This document shows positions 48,583-57,216 of a DNA stretch of 64,000 nucleotides, piece by piece. The stretch spans positions 744,001 to 808,000 of the forward strand of contig CAVVVC010000002.1 of assembly GCA_963751595.1 (NCBI GenBank), written 5' to 3'. Below the pieces are notes generated by a model. The model did no database searches, was not told where the DNA came from, and was given only the letters and a program-made list of their open reading frames with translations. Both the position numbers and the translations under genes were made by a program. Position 1 is the stretch's first letter. The number at the start of each line of letters is the position of its first letter. Origin of the DNA: JAHEGP01 sp963751595. GTDB taxonomy: Bacteria > Pseudomonadota > Gammaproteobacteria > Pseudomonadales > JAHEGP01.

Positions 48583-50616
48583 TTGGCAAGCCAAGTAAAA
48601 TCGGCAACTCCAGTCACGGAAGATGACTCGCTAATCCTGGGTGACCTGATTCCGGTGCTGAGGCAGCGGACCGTGCGCCTCGCCCGTGCCACCGGGGACT
48701 ACACCCTGGGTGTCGCAAAAATTCTGAAAAGCCTGTTGCCCATCACCGAATTACTCAATCGGCGAGGGCACATCGCAGAGGAGGAGCTGCATGAGGCGAT
48801 AAACCAGTTGTTCGCATCCCTGGCGGGCCATCCTCTGACGGGCCAACTCCGCGGCCTGACGGCGCGCATGCGTGCGGGCAACCTGCTGCCCAATGAACAG
48901 AGCACGGAAGAGCTGATTCGCTTTCTGGTAGATCAGGCAACCGCCCGCAGCGTCATTACCATCCCGACCGAAATCACCGACGAGTTCTGGAAATTCTTCA
49001 ATGAATTGATGGCCGAGCCGGAATTGAAAGGCATCGGGGAAGTCAGTCTCGACGTGCTGCGGATCATACTGACCGCCTACGAATCCCTGCTGGTGCAGCT
49101 GATCAATCAACTCAAGGACCTGCGCCAGTTGAATGACGACAAGCTGCGTGAGATTGCCCGGGGCGCCGAGGTCTTGAGCGGTGACCTGCTGATCTTTCGG
49201 CGTCAGATTAGAGCACTCCGGGGTATTCGCCTGTTTTTCGCCACCGACCCCGACGACCTCAAGGGCCAGGCCGAGGTCGTTGCTCAGATGGTCCGGGAGT
49301 TCGGCCCGCTGTTTATCAAGATGGCGCAGGTCGCCGCCGCCAACTCCGGTTTCCTGCCCGGGGAAATGTCCGAGGCCCTCGAGGTGTTCCAGGAGGATGT
49401 CGACCCGATGACGCCGGCGGAGGTCGAGTCCGCCTTCATGGAGTGCTTTGGCGAAAGCCCCGCCGAGCGCTACTTCGGCTTCGATGCCGCAACCCCGCTC
49501 AAGTCCGGCTCGATTGCGTCGGTGTTCCTGGCACGCAAGCCGCTGGACAGTACCGCTGATACGCCCCGGCTGCATCCGGTAGTGGTGAAAGTGGGCCGCC
49601 ATAATCTTGCTCGTGAGTTCGTGATCGGCAAGACAGTGATCAAACTGGCGATACTCAGCAGTCACTACTGGGCGCCACACTCCAAGCTCGCCCCCTTCTT
49701 CAATTCCTGGCTCGACCAGATCGACGAGTTTGTCGAAGGTTTCGAGCGGGAGCTGGATTTTGACGCGGAAGCCCGCAACCAGGCTCACTTTGCCCGCCGT
49801 GCCCGCTATTTTGACAGTTGGAATGTGCCCCGGGTGTACTCCAGCAGTCGGCGTATCATTGAAATGGAATTCGTCGATGGCGGCGCCAGCCTGCACAGCG
49901 CGTTCGCCGGCATGTCACCGCGGCGCAGTCGGAAGATGCGGCGCCGTGCGGGGCGCAAGTTTATCCATGCCGTGTTCTCGCACCTGCTGATTTACCGGGA
50001 ATTTCACGGCGACCTGCACCCGGGCAACGTCCTGCTCACAGCGGACGGTGAGCTGCATTTCGTCGACTGGGGTAACACCGTGGATATCCAGCACATCTGG
50101 AAACCGGCGTGGCGGTACATGCAGGCGGTGCTGACGGGCAATATCGATGCGGTAACCGAGTCGCTGATGGCAATGTGCACCGAGCCCGATTTGTCGGCAA
50201 AGCGCCGGTCAGAGCTTGCCGCCATCGTCGCCAAAACTTTCAACGATGCCGATGTAACGCCCCTGGGTCTTGATTTTGCCGCGACTTTGCACCGCGAGGG
50301 TCTGGATGGCTGGATGCGCCGTGCAGACCTGGCGATCAATCTGGGTTCCGCCGTCAGCCGTCAGGGTATTACCGTCAAGGGCGAGTATCTGCACCTGGCG
50401 CGCTCGGTATCGGCCATGCTGGGATCACTGGCAGGTTTGTACAAGGGCCTGCCCAGCAGCGATCTGCTGCGCGACTGTGTGCAAATGATCGTGCTGATGC
50501 CCACCTACCTCGGGGCGGACTATGTGAGCGGCCAGCGTATCCGGTTTTTGCGCAACATCGCCCGTAACATGCCCGCTTCGCTGCGCAGCCTGCTGCATCT
50601 GGAGCGCTTTGCCTGA
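48583..50616 (+). CDS. ABC1/UbiB-type atypical kinase with variant motifs
   Basis: A 677-residue ABC1 (AarF/UbiB/ADCK) family protein. An extra N-terminal helical region of about 200 residues precedes the kinase-like domain. Family motifs are altered: KMAQ in FIKMAQVAAANSG where KxGQ is usual, and SGSIASVFLA where the alanine-rich loop is expected. HGDLHPGNVLL and the metal motif DWGN are intact. Canonical members assist ubiquinone synthesis through ATPase activity; this branch may act on another lipid. Start is a TTG at 48583 with AGGGAG six bases upstream. It follows plsB, which fits a lipid-related role by context only. Confidence 0.85.
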   Translation: MASQVKSATPVTEDDSLILGDLIPVLRQRTVRLARATGDYTLGVAKILKSLLPITELLNRRGHIAEEELHEAINQLFASLAGHPLTGQLRGLTARMRAGNLLPNEQSTEELIRFLVDQATARSVITIPTEITDEFWKFFNELMAEPELKGIGEVSLDVLRIILTAYESLLVQLINQLKDLRQLNDDKLREIARGAEVLSGDLLIFRRQIRALRGIRLFFATDPDDLKGQAEVVAQMVREFGPLFIKMAQVAAANSGFLPGEMSEALEVFQEDVDPMTPAEVESAFMECFGESPAERYFGFDAATPLKSGSIASVFLARKPLDSTADTPRLHPVVVKVGRHNLAREFVIGKTVIKLAILSSHYWAPHSKLAPFFNSWLDQIDEFVEGFERELDFDAEARNQAHFARRARYFDSWNVPRVYSSSRRIIEMEFVDGGASLHSAFAGMSPRRSRKMRRRAGRKFIHAVFSHLLIYREFHGDLHPGNVLLTADGELHFVDWGNTVDIQHIWKPAWRYMQAVLTGNIDAVTESLMAMCTEPDLSAKRRSELAAIVAKTFNDADVTPLGLDFAATLHREGLDGWMRRADLAINLGSAVSRQGITVKGEYLHLARSVSAMLGSLAGLYKGLPSSDLLRDCVQMIVLMPTYLGADYVSGQRIRFLRNIARNMPASLRSLLHLERFA

Positions 50617-50692
50617 CGCCCTCCGGGTCTGCTGATCCAGCTTCAGGGAAGTGAGGCCTCCCGCGAAGGAGGTATCTTCCCACCAACGCTTG

Positions 50693-52237
50693 TCAGGCTC
50701 CCAGTATCACCTCGATGAGGTGCGGCCCCGGGGTTTGCATCGCAGCGGCGAACTGTTCCCTGAATTCGGCTACCGACGTTGCGCGGGTTGCGCTGACGCC
50801 CATCCCCGTCGCGAGGCTGACCCAGTCCAGCGTCGGGTTGGACAGGTCGAGCATGGAACGCGCTCGTTCACCGGGGTTCTCAACGCCAACCCGCATCAGC
50901 TCAAAGCTGAGAATCGCATAGGCGCTGTTGTTGTAGATTACCGTGCAGACATCGAGCTTTTCCCGGGCCATGGTCCAGAGGGATTGATTGGTATACATCG
51001 CGCTACCGTCAGCTTGCAGGTTGATCACCTTGCGGTCGGGGCAGGCGACCGCAGCACCCACCGCCACCGGCATCCCCTGGCCGATAGCACCCCCCGTCAG
51101 AGTCAGCCAATCATGGGGTGCGGCGCCGTCGAACATACCGTAGGAAAACATGCCGGAGGTGTTGGCCTCATCCGAGACAATCGCATTCTCGGGGAGGAGA
51201 TTAGCCACCACAGCGCCCACGGCCTCGCCGTTGAGCGGCCCGTCCGGAATCTCCGGTAGTGCAGGGTCAGCAACGGGTTCAACGTCCGGCGCGTCGAGGA
51301 ATTCCGCCAGTGCTCGCAGTGTGGCGACGCTATCAAGCTTGGGTCCGGTCAGCTCCCACAGGGTACAGTCCTCGTGCCAGAGTTTGCCGGGCTTGCCGGG
51401 ATAGGCAAAAAACGAGACCGGTGCCTTGGCACCCACCAGCACCATGTGCTGGATGTCCTTTATAAAGTCCGATGCCATCTCGCCAAGGTAGGGCAGCCGC
51501 TCGGGCGTAAATCGACCCCGGCCGCGCTGGATTCTGGCCGGAAATACCTCGCACAGTACCCGTGCACCGGTCGCGGCACTGATGCGGTGTGCAAGAGCCA
51601 GGCCCTCCTCGCGCAGGGCATCACCTCCCAGCAGCAGGCAACGCGGTTCAGGGTGATGCAGTGCCGTCGCCGCCTGGGAAATGCTTTCGGAGTTGGCGCA
51701 GGGGCGCTGCCGGGGCGCAATCGGTCGGGCGCCACCCGATGCACTTTCCGTCCAGGCATAGTCGGCCGGCACAATCAGATTGGCAGCCCGGCCCTCCATC
51801 GCTGCCGCTACAGCTTCGGCCCCGTCGGCGGCGATGGTATCGGCACTCTGCGCGACCCGAACCCAGTCCGAGGCCAGCGCGGCGTGTCCGGGTACGTCCG
51901 AGGTGAGCGGCGCATCCAGTGCCAGGTGATAGCTCGCATGATCGCCGATAATATTGACGATGGGGGTGTGGGCGCGGCGCGCATTGTGCAGGTTAGCCAT
52001 GCCGTTGGAAAAACCCGAGCCCAGGTGCAAGAGGGTGGCCGCGGGTTTACCGGCCATCCGCCCGTAACCATCCGCGGCCCCGGTAACAACGCCTTCGAAC
52101 AAACCCAGAATAGGGCGCATCCCGGGGATCTTGTCGATAGCGGCAACCAGCTGCATCTCCGAGGTGCCGGGGTTGGCGAAACAGACTTCAACGCCACTAT
52201 CGATCAGGGTTTGCAAGAGGGATTCAGCGCCGTTCAT
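50693..52237 (-). CDS. Thiamine-diphosphate enzyme, acetolactate-synthase-like
   Basis: A 514-residue ThDP-dependent enzyme of the acetolactate synthase/decarboxylase superfamily. The catalytic Glu48 is in ILGLFEGVVTGAADGYGRMAG. The cofactor motif appears as NLQADGSAMYTNQSLW ending in IYNN. At 514 residues it is shorter than true IlvB, and no IlvN-type regulatory subunit adjoins it, so a decarboxylase or carboligase of another substrate is as likely as acetolactate synthase. Start: AAGGAG eight bases before the ATG at 52237. It is divergent from an SDR across an AT-rich control region. Confidence 0.87.
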   Translation of the reverse strand: MNGAESLLQTLIDSGVEVCFANPGTSEMQLVAAIDKIPGMRPILGLFEGVVTGAADGYGRMAGKPAATLLHLGSGFSNGMANLHNARRAHTPIVNIIGDHASYHLALDAPLTSDVPGHAALASDWVRVAQSADTIAADGAEAVAAAMEGRAANLIVPADYAWTESASGGARPIAPRQRPCANSESISQAATALHHPEPRCLLLGGDALREEGLALAHRISAATGARVLCEVFPARIQRGRGRFTPERLPYLGEMASDFIKDIQHMVLVGAKAPVSFFAYPGKPGKLWHEDCTLWELTGPKLDSVATLRALAEFLDAPDVEPVADPALPEIPDGPLNGEAVGAVVANLLPENAIVSDEANTSGMFSYGMFDGAAPHDWLTLTGGAIGQGMPVAVGAAVACPDRKVINLQADGSAMYTNQSLWTMAREKLDVCTVIYNNSAYAILSFELMRVGVENPGERARSMLDLSNPTLDWVSLATGMGVSATRATSVAEFREQFAAAMQTPGPHLIEVILGA

Positions 52238-52341
52238 GGTGGGTTCTCCTTTCTCGAGGCTGCTGGCGGGAAACGCCTGTTGGCTGGATGGTACCCCAAC
52301 TATAAGTGGCACGGAACTCGAAATCGCTTGCTCGCGCCAGA

Positions 52342-52366
52342 TAATAACATTATTGTTAATAATATT
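52342..52366. promoter_or_regulatory. Overlapping AT-rich palindromes in a divergent promoter
   Basis: Within the 255-base gap between the ThDP enzyme and the SDR, ATTATT and AATAAT face each other across GTT at 52349-52363. They overlap a second dyad, AATAACATTATT. The block stands out in GC-rich DNA and is a plausible operator/promoter for both genes. Confidence 0.45.
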
Positions 52367-52492
52367 TCGGCGTACGGGGAACAGTGCAACTACGATTGCC
52401 GTCGATGAGACTCCCGGGCCGCAGGACCAAACCGACACCATGGAACAATGCTACTCCCATGGTGGATAAAATAATTCAAAGGAGAAAATATC

Positions 52493-53329
52493 ATGGCGAC
52501 ACGCTGGGGTGTACGCAACGCAATTATCAGTGGCGCGGCAAGCGGAATTGGCAAAGGCCTGGCCAAAGCACTGGCGGCGGATGGCACTAATATCGTGGTG
52601 CTGGACCTGAAGGCCCCCAAGGCTGCTATGGACGAGATCAGGGCAGAATGCAAAACCGAGAGGCAGCAAGTTTTACCTTTCGAAGTGGATATAACCGATG
52701 CCCCGGCGGTGCGAGCGGCGGTGAACAAGGCGGTAGAAGAACTGGGTATGCCTGACCTGGCGGTTAATTGTGCCGGGGTGCAGTACGCTCGAAATTTTGC
52801 CCGGATTCCTGATGACAAATTTGCCATGGTCATCAATGTCAATCTGCTGGGCAGTCGCAACTTCGCGGTTGCCGTCCTGCCGCATATGTCCAGCGGGTGT
52901 CAATTGGGCCTGCTGGCGTCCATGGGCGGCATGGTGACCCTCTACGGCTACAGTGCCTATTCCGCATCCAAGTTTGGCGTGGTGGCCCTGGGCGAGGTGT
53001 TACGCTCCGAATACAAACCACTGGGAGTCGGCGTCAGTATTATTTGCCCGCCGGAGATCCCCACGCCCATGGTGGAGGAAGAGAAGAAAAACATGCACCC
53101 GGTGGCGGCAGAACTGAAGAAAACCGGGGGCGAGGTATCGCTGGAAGAGTTGGTGCTTTACACCCTGGACCAGATGGTCAACAAGAAAAGGGAGCTGATC
53201 ATTCCCGGCAAGGAAGCGCAACTGACCTATCACGCCACCCGCTTGATACCGCGCAGCGTATTCAACTGGTATACCGACACGGTCACCAACCGGGTACTGA
53301 AGAAAAACCCCGACGCTCCCCGGCGCTGA
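52493..53329 (+). CDS. Short-chain dehydrogenase/reductase
   Basis: A 278-residue SDR with SGAASGIG at 13-20, NCAG, and the active-site YSAYSASK (Tyr-x-x-x-Lys) after a LASMGG segment. A C-terminal extension (MVNKKRELIIPGKEAQLTYHATRLIPRSVFNWYTDTV) resembles 3-ketosphinganine/long-chain ketone reductases and could associate with membranes. AAGGAG lies eight bases before the ATG. It is divergent from the ThDP enzyme and may act on its acyloin-type product; that link is inference. Confidence 0.9.
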   Translation: MATRWGVRNAIISGAASGIGKGLAKALAADGTNIVVLDLKAPKAAMDEIRAECKTERQQVLPFEVDITDAPAVRAAVNKAVEELGMPDLAVNCAGVQYARNFARIPDDKFAMVINVNLLGSRNFAVAVLPHMSSGCQLGLLASMGGMVTLYGYSAYSASKFGVVALGEVLRSEYKPLGVGVSIICPPEIPTPMVEEEKKNMHPVAAELKKTGGEVSLEELVLYTLDQMVNKKRELIIPGKEAQLTYHATRLIPRSVFNWYTDTVTNRVLKKNPDAPRR

Positions 53330-53500
53330 CGGGGAGGACGCCTGTTGCTCTACCCGGCGCGCTGCCGGCAAATTCCTGCTTGATCCCGGTTGCGGCGATC
53401 CCGCTGTTGCTCTTGTTGCCCGCTGGACGTCGTTTGATGGGTTCTTGATCGACCTTGCTCCAACACCAGCCGTCGAGACCTCACTTGTCGTTCGCACAGG

Positions 53501-53517
53501 TGTCGATTTTCTTTACA
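53501..53517 (+). promoter_or_regulatory. Upstream repeat site 1 (enhancer-binding candidate)
   Basis: TGTCGATTTTCTTTACA, an imperfect dyad (TGT...ACA). The same site recurs 166 bases downstream with two base changes, and both copies are followed by a G-rich patch (GGGGCG) at similar spacing. Confidence 0.6.
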
Positions 53518-53666
53518 GCTTCGTGGGGGCGCATGCTGGCTGGCAGCCAGGGCGTAAAACCGTTCAGGGGCCGTGCCCAGACGCATGTAGCCGTGCTCCA
53601 CTTTACAGTCGAGCTCGAGGGCCCCGGGTTAGAGACCTGGCGGGGAAGTCAATGCCCTTGGGTAGG

Positions 53667-53683
53667 TGTCGACTTCTTTTACA
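53667..53683 (+). promoter_or_regulatory. Upstream repeat site 2 (enhancer-binding candidate)
   Basis: TGTCGACTTCTTTTACA, 15 of 17 bases identical to the site at 53501. It ends 64 bases upstream of the sigma-54 -24 element, as expected for a regulator such as PrsR. Confidence 0.6.
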
Positions 53684-53747
53684 GCATGGCAGGGGCGTGG
53701 ACCTCAGTTAAAAGGCAAGTCCTTGAAAAAACGAGTAAAAATGTTTT

Positions 53748-53763
53748 TGGTATGGGAATTGCA
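53748..53763 (+). promoter_or_regulatory. Sigma-54 promoter (-24/-12)
   Basis: TGGTATGGGAATTGCA matches the TGGCACG-N4-TTGCA pattern. The invariant GG and GC are separated by exactly ten bases. It points toward the PEP-CTERM gene. Confidence 0.75.
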
Positions 53764-53980
53764 TTAGTGATGCATGAATTAGTACATAATAAATAATCGA
53801 GTTAACTTTTGGGGAAGAGGACGGCGTGGGGGGCCGCAAGGAGTGCAACAGATCGCCACACTGGAGGGTCGCTTGTCCGGTGTTTGGATTCCGGCAAGTG
53901 ATGTTTTGCTGACCGCGAACATGGCGACGATTCATTCAAACACCCGAAACAGGGTGGCATCAACATACAGGAGTTTATCA

Positions 53981-54733
53981 ATGACAAGACTAATATCACT
54001 CACACGTTCCTTGACGTTCTCGGCGTTAGTAGCGAGCGGCGTTTTAGGATTTTCCTCTGGCGCCAACGCAGCAGCCGATTACGATGGTTATGCGGACTTC
54101 GTCATCTCTCTGGATAGCGTACTTTTTCAGGGACAGGGTGAATCACAACCGGAGGCCGATGACTGGTCTGTATCTTCATCCGGCGTGGTGATTGATTCTG
54201 GCACCAATGAGACCGGAACCGGCACTGCCAATATCGATATCGGTATCGACCCCGATAGAAGCTGGGGTGTCGCTGACCAGGGTCTGCTCCAGTTTTCCAA
54301 TTCCTTCGGGACTCTGAGCGGTGATGGTCTGGCAAGCTCCTTCGGCGACACCGAATTTTCGATTACTGTTGAAAATACCAGCCAGAAGAGAATCAATTTC
54401 TCTTTTAGCTACACTGCCTTCGTCAGTGCGGACATCACGGCCGACAATGGGGAAGATGCCGGCGCCTATGCATCCATCGAGCTGTTCGACGACTTTTCGG
54501 ATGAGCTCCTGTTCACCTCGGCTGATGCCTTTATTGGCGGCCCACTGGCCGACTCGTCTGACATAAGCCGGACTCTGCTCTTTACCCTGGAAAGCGGGTC
54601 GAGCAATACGATTTTCGGCAACGTCTACAGCGACGGCTACGCGGAGAAAGTCTCCGAAGTGCCGCTGCCGGCGGCCGCATGGCTTTTCGGCTCGGGGCTT
54701 GTCGCGCTCTTTGGGTTAAAACGCCGCAAGTAG
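53981..54733 (+). CDS. PEP-CTERM sorted exported protein
   Basis: A 250-residue exported protein. A signal peptide ends near SSGANAAAD. The mature part is acidic and beta-rich, rich in Asp, Ser and Gly. The C-terminus has the three-part sorting tag: VPLPAAAW (227-234), a short hydrophobic helix, and KRRK at the very end. Exosortase would cut this tag and the protein would go to the surface or extracellular polymer. Start: AGGAG at 53969-53973 lies seven bases before the ATG at 53981; the frame upstream to 53843 is leader. No exosortase gene is in the window, so the enzyme must be elsewhere. Confidence 0.88.
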   Translation: MTRLISLTRSLTFSALVASGVLGFSSGANAAADYDGYADFVISLDSVLFQGQGESQPEADDWSVSSSGVVIDSGTNETGTGTANIDIGIDPDRSWGVADQGLLQFSNSFGTLSGDGLASSFGDTEFSITVENTSQKRINFSFSYTAFVSADITADNGEDAGAYASIELFDDFSDELLFTSADAFIGGPLADSSDISRTLLFTLESGSSNTIFGNVYSDGYAEKVSEVPLPAAAWLFGSGLVALFGLKRRK

Positions 54734-54747
54734 TCGTGTGTAGTCGT

Positions 54748-54779
54748 GTAAGGCCCAGAGGTTATTTTCCGGGCCTTAC
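54748..54779 (+). terminator. Hairpin after the PEP-CTERM gene
   Basis: GTAAGGCCC (54748-54756) pairs with GGGCCTTAC (54771-54779) around a 14-base loop that itself holds four T. There is no T tail, so it may be a weak or bidirectional terminator. Confidence 0.5.
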
Positions 54780-54853
54780 CCTCTGACAAGGTAACCGCAG
54801 ATCCAACGTTAATTGTTACAGCCCCCATGCTGTGGCAGGCAGTGTAATGCATT

Positions 54854-54877
54854 AAAAAAAGCGCCTCCGGGGGCGCT
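54854..54877 (-). terminator. Minus-strand terminator-like hairpin
   Basis: Read on the minus strand, AGCGCC (54877-54872) pairs with GGCGCT (54865-54860) and is followed by seven T. It lies 21 bases upstream of the next plus-strand start, and no minus-strand gene feeds it. Confidence 0.55.
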
Positions 54878-54897
54878 CAATACAGGGAGATAGTCTG

Positions 54898-56994
54898 ATG
54901 ACAGGAAAAATTATTCGCAAAACACCAATCGCGTTGGCCGTTTCGGCCGTGCTTTTGCAGGGGCAGGCCCTGGCGTTTGAGTCAGAGCATGTGTTTTCAA
55001 TCAACGATGTGATGGGTGGCTTTGACGGGACTACCTATGGCGTACCGGGCACCGTGCAGGACAAGTCGATTATCTGCGGCCTTCCCGGAGGCGCAGCCTG
55101 TGGTGATATCAAGCCGTTCCTGGATAAGTCGGGTGTGACCCTTTACCCGGTGGACAGTGAATTTGGCTACTACATCGTCGACTTCCTTGGCGCCCAACAA
55201 AAGGCGCGGGATTTTGACTACGCCGAGGGTTTTGTCGCTAACGAACCCGGTGGCGGTATCAGGGTATCCAATGCTGCGACGCTCAAGTACAAGGTCAAGC
55301 CGCCACTGGGGACCTGGTGCCAGGGGCTGGGTGGAACCTCGGTGAAATGTGAGACCGAGCATTACACCACCATGGAACACGTGCTGACCTGCCACGAAAC
55401 CATACCCTACAAGTTTGCCGATCCGGTTACCGGTGAACAGGCGGAATTGTCTACCCCGGACGGCAGCCTGACCTTTGACTGCGACGACGCACCCCTGGAC
55501 GACAATGCCATCATCCTGGAAAACGGACAGCCATTGACCCGGCTGATCAACTCAACACCCTGTGAAGCCCCCGGTGATCCGGCCGGTTGCCAGATGTTCC
55601 CCAACGACAAAACCGATATGCTCAATAACATCGCATTGAGCACTGACTACTCTGTACAACTGAAGGACGACGGCAAGCCACTGTATGGCTGGGGTGGCCT
55701 GCACAAGCGTCCCAACGATGTGCGCATGTACGCAAGGCTGGCGCTGCCTGATGAGTGGAAAGCACCTAACGCCGACTTCGAGGTGACCAAGGCCCAACTG
55801 GTCATCGATCATTTAATCACCAATAACCCGAATGACCAGGTGCGCCCGGAAGACCTGGAGAACGAAGCGGCCACCGGCCGCAAACCCTCCTACCGCATCG
55901 AGGGTACGCCGGGCACCGATAGCGAGGTATGGAAATCCACCGTACCCTGTTACGAGGGCGATGGAGACTTTATCGAGGGTGAAACGCCAGCTACCCCGAT
56001 CGGGGCCGGCACGGTACTGCGCAATATGCCCAAGGCGCTGGATCGCGGCGCCACTCCAGGCACTGCTCCTGAAGACGATCCGTACGCGTTTTCCGCGGAT
56101 CTGTTCAACGCGTTCACCAACGCCTACTACACCACAATCAACCGTGATCCCTTTGAGTGGTCCTACGTCAATACCAACGAGGCCGCTAACGGCGTATTCA
56201 ATTTTATTGGCTCCGCGACACCTATCGATGACCCTGCGGCGCAGGGCCTCACCCTGGTGTCCGGTCCCCGCTGGCGCCTGAAGCCGAATAAATTCGGCCA
56301 GGATCTGCCGGGACTGGAAATTCCCCGGATCGAGTGCAGCGAACCCCCCTTCCAAAGCGACAACATCAAGTACGAGGTGGGTGAGCGGGTGACTACCATC
56401 ATCAACCTGCTGGACTGGGATGAAGCCGCGAACGGCCCTTCACCCCTGTCAACCAGCAAGGGCTGGGTTGATGTGGAAGCGAACGAATTCGTCACCGTGG
56501 CCGGCACCAATGGCGGTGTTCCCTACACCACCAACGGCCTGCCCATGAGCGATGATTTCGACGTCGCGTTCTACGTCAAGGGTGACAGGAAATCGACCGC
56601 CATATACAGCGCCAGGCTGGTGCTGGAATATGAGGGCGAAGGTCCCGGGCCTGTCCCAACGGATATTGATATGGAACTGTCCAATCTGGGTGTACCCGCG
56701 AGGACAACCATCAATGCCACCGAGACTGTCTCGGTAGTGGTGACCAACAATGGGCCGGCTGATAATGCATCAGGCAGTATCACGGTGCAGGGTACCTCCA
56801 CTCGCGGCGACAATGTGACGTTCTCGGACAGCTTCAACGGCCTGGCAGCGGGCGAATCCGATAGCTTTAGCTGGAGCTGGTCTGTACCGTCCCTGCCTTC
56901 GACCTTCAACTGGACTGCGACGGTAAGCAACGACAGCGGTGATTTGGACCCGTCAAACGACTCGGCAACGGGCGTGACCCGGGTAAGGCGCTAA
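54898..56994 (+). CDS. Large exported protein with a C-terminal CARDB-like domain
   Basis: A 698-residue exported protein. The signal peptide (1-26) ends at GQALA. The mature N-terminal two-thirds has several cysteines in pairs (CGLPGGAACGD, CHET, CDDAP, CEAPGDPAGC) suited to disulfides; there is no CxxCH haem motif. The last 110 residues (LSNLGVPARTTINATETVSVVV, then TNNGPADNASGSITVQG and NDSGDLDPSNDSATG) read as a CARDB/immunoglobulin-like adhesion domain. I do not recognise the main body. GGGAG precedes the ATG. A strong terminator closes the gene. It is probably a secreted or surface protein acting with its neighbours. Confidence 0.78.
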   Translation: MTGKIIRKTPIALAVSAVLLQGQALAFESEHVFSINDVMGGFDGTTYGVPGTVQDKSIICGLPGGAACGDIKPFLDKSGVTLYPVDSEFGYYIVDFLGAQQKARDFDYAEGFVANEPGGGIRVSNAATLKYKVKPPLGTWCQGLGGTSVKCETEHYTTMEHVLTCHETIPYKFADPVTGEQAELSTPDGSLTFDCDDAPLDDNAIILENGQPLTRLINSTPCEAPGDPAGCQMFPNDKTDMLNNIALSTDYSVQLKDDGKPLYGWGGLHKRPNDVRMYARLALPDEWKAPNADFEVTKAQLVIDHLITNNPNDQVRPEDLENEAATGRKPSYRIEGTPGTDSEVWKSTVPCYEGDGDFIEGETPATPIGAGTVLRNMPKALDRGATPGTAPEDDPYAFSADLFNAFTNAYYTTINRDPFEWSYVNTNEAANGVFNFIGSATPIDDPAAQGLTLVSGPRWRLKPNKFGQDLPGLEIPRIECSEPPFQSDNIKYEVGERVTTIINLLDWDEAANGPSPLSTSKGWVDVEANEFVTVAGTNGGVPYTTNGLPMSDDFDVAFYVKGDRKSTAIYSARLVLEYEGEGPGPVPTDIDMELSNLGVPARTTINATETVSVVVTNNGPADNASGSITVQGTSTRGDNVTFSDSFNGLAAGESDSFSWSWSVPSLPSTFNWTATVSNDSGDLDPSNDSATGVTRVRR

Positions 56995-57080
56995 CGGTCG
57001 TCCTTAGCAGCGCTGGCTGGGCCCGGCGGGAACAGGCGCTCGTCATTCAGGCCGAAACCCGTCAGGCTGTCAGCATATCC

Positions 57081-57111
57081 CGGGAGCAAGCTTTGGCTTG
57101 CTCCCGTTTTT
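57081..57111 (+). terminator. Rho-independent terminator after the CARDB-like gene
   Basis: A perfect 11-base stem, CGGGAGCAAGC (57081-57091) with GCTTGCTCCCG (57096-57106), TTTG loop, then five T. Confidence 0.95.
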
Positions 57112-57216
57112 GCGCTCTGTAGGAAGTTGTTTTCGCAATGCTACCGGGGTCAAAGATCTGCTCGCTCGCTGGACGCAGGATGACTAATCGAAGGTAACGA
57201 ATAACGGGTTGAATCG

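Larger units (their letters stand above)
53330..53980 (+). promoter_or_regulatory. 650-base control region of the PEP-CTERM gene
   Basis: No gene is seen here. The region holds two near-identical 17-base sites (53501 and 53667), a sigma-54 site at 53748, and a leader of about 205 bases between the expected transcription start near 53775 and the ATG. The proximal site ends 64 bases before the -24 element, the normal range for an enhancer-binding protein. Confidence 0.7.

Noticed and set aside
53843..53980. N-terminal extension of the PEP-CTERM protein
   Set aside because: It would place 46 hydrophilic residues before the signal peptide; AGGAG at 53969 clearly serves the ATG at 53981.
54898..56994. 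Possible multihaem cytochrome because of many cysteines
   Set aside because: No CxxCH motif occurs; the cysteines fit disulfides better.
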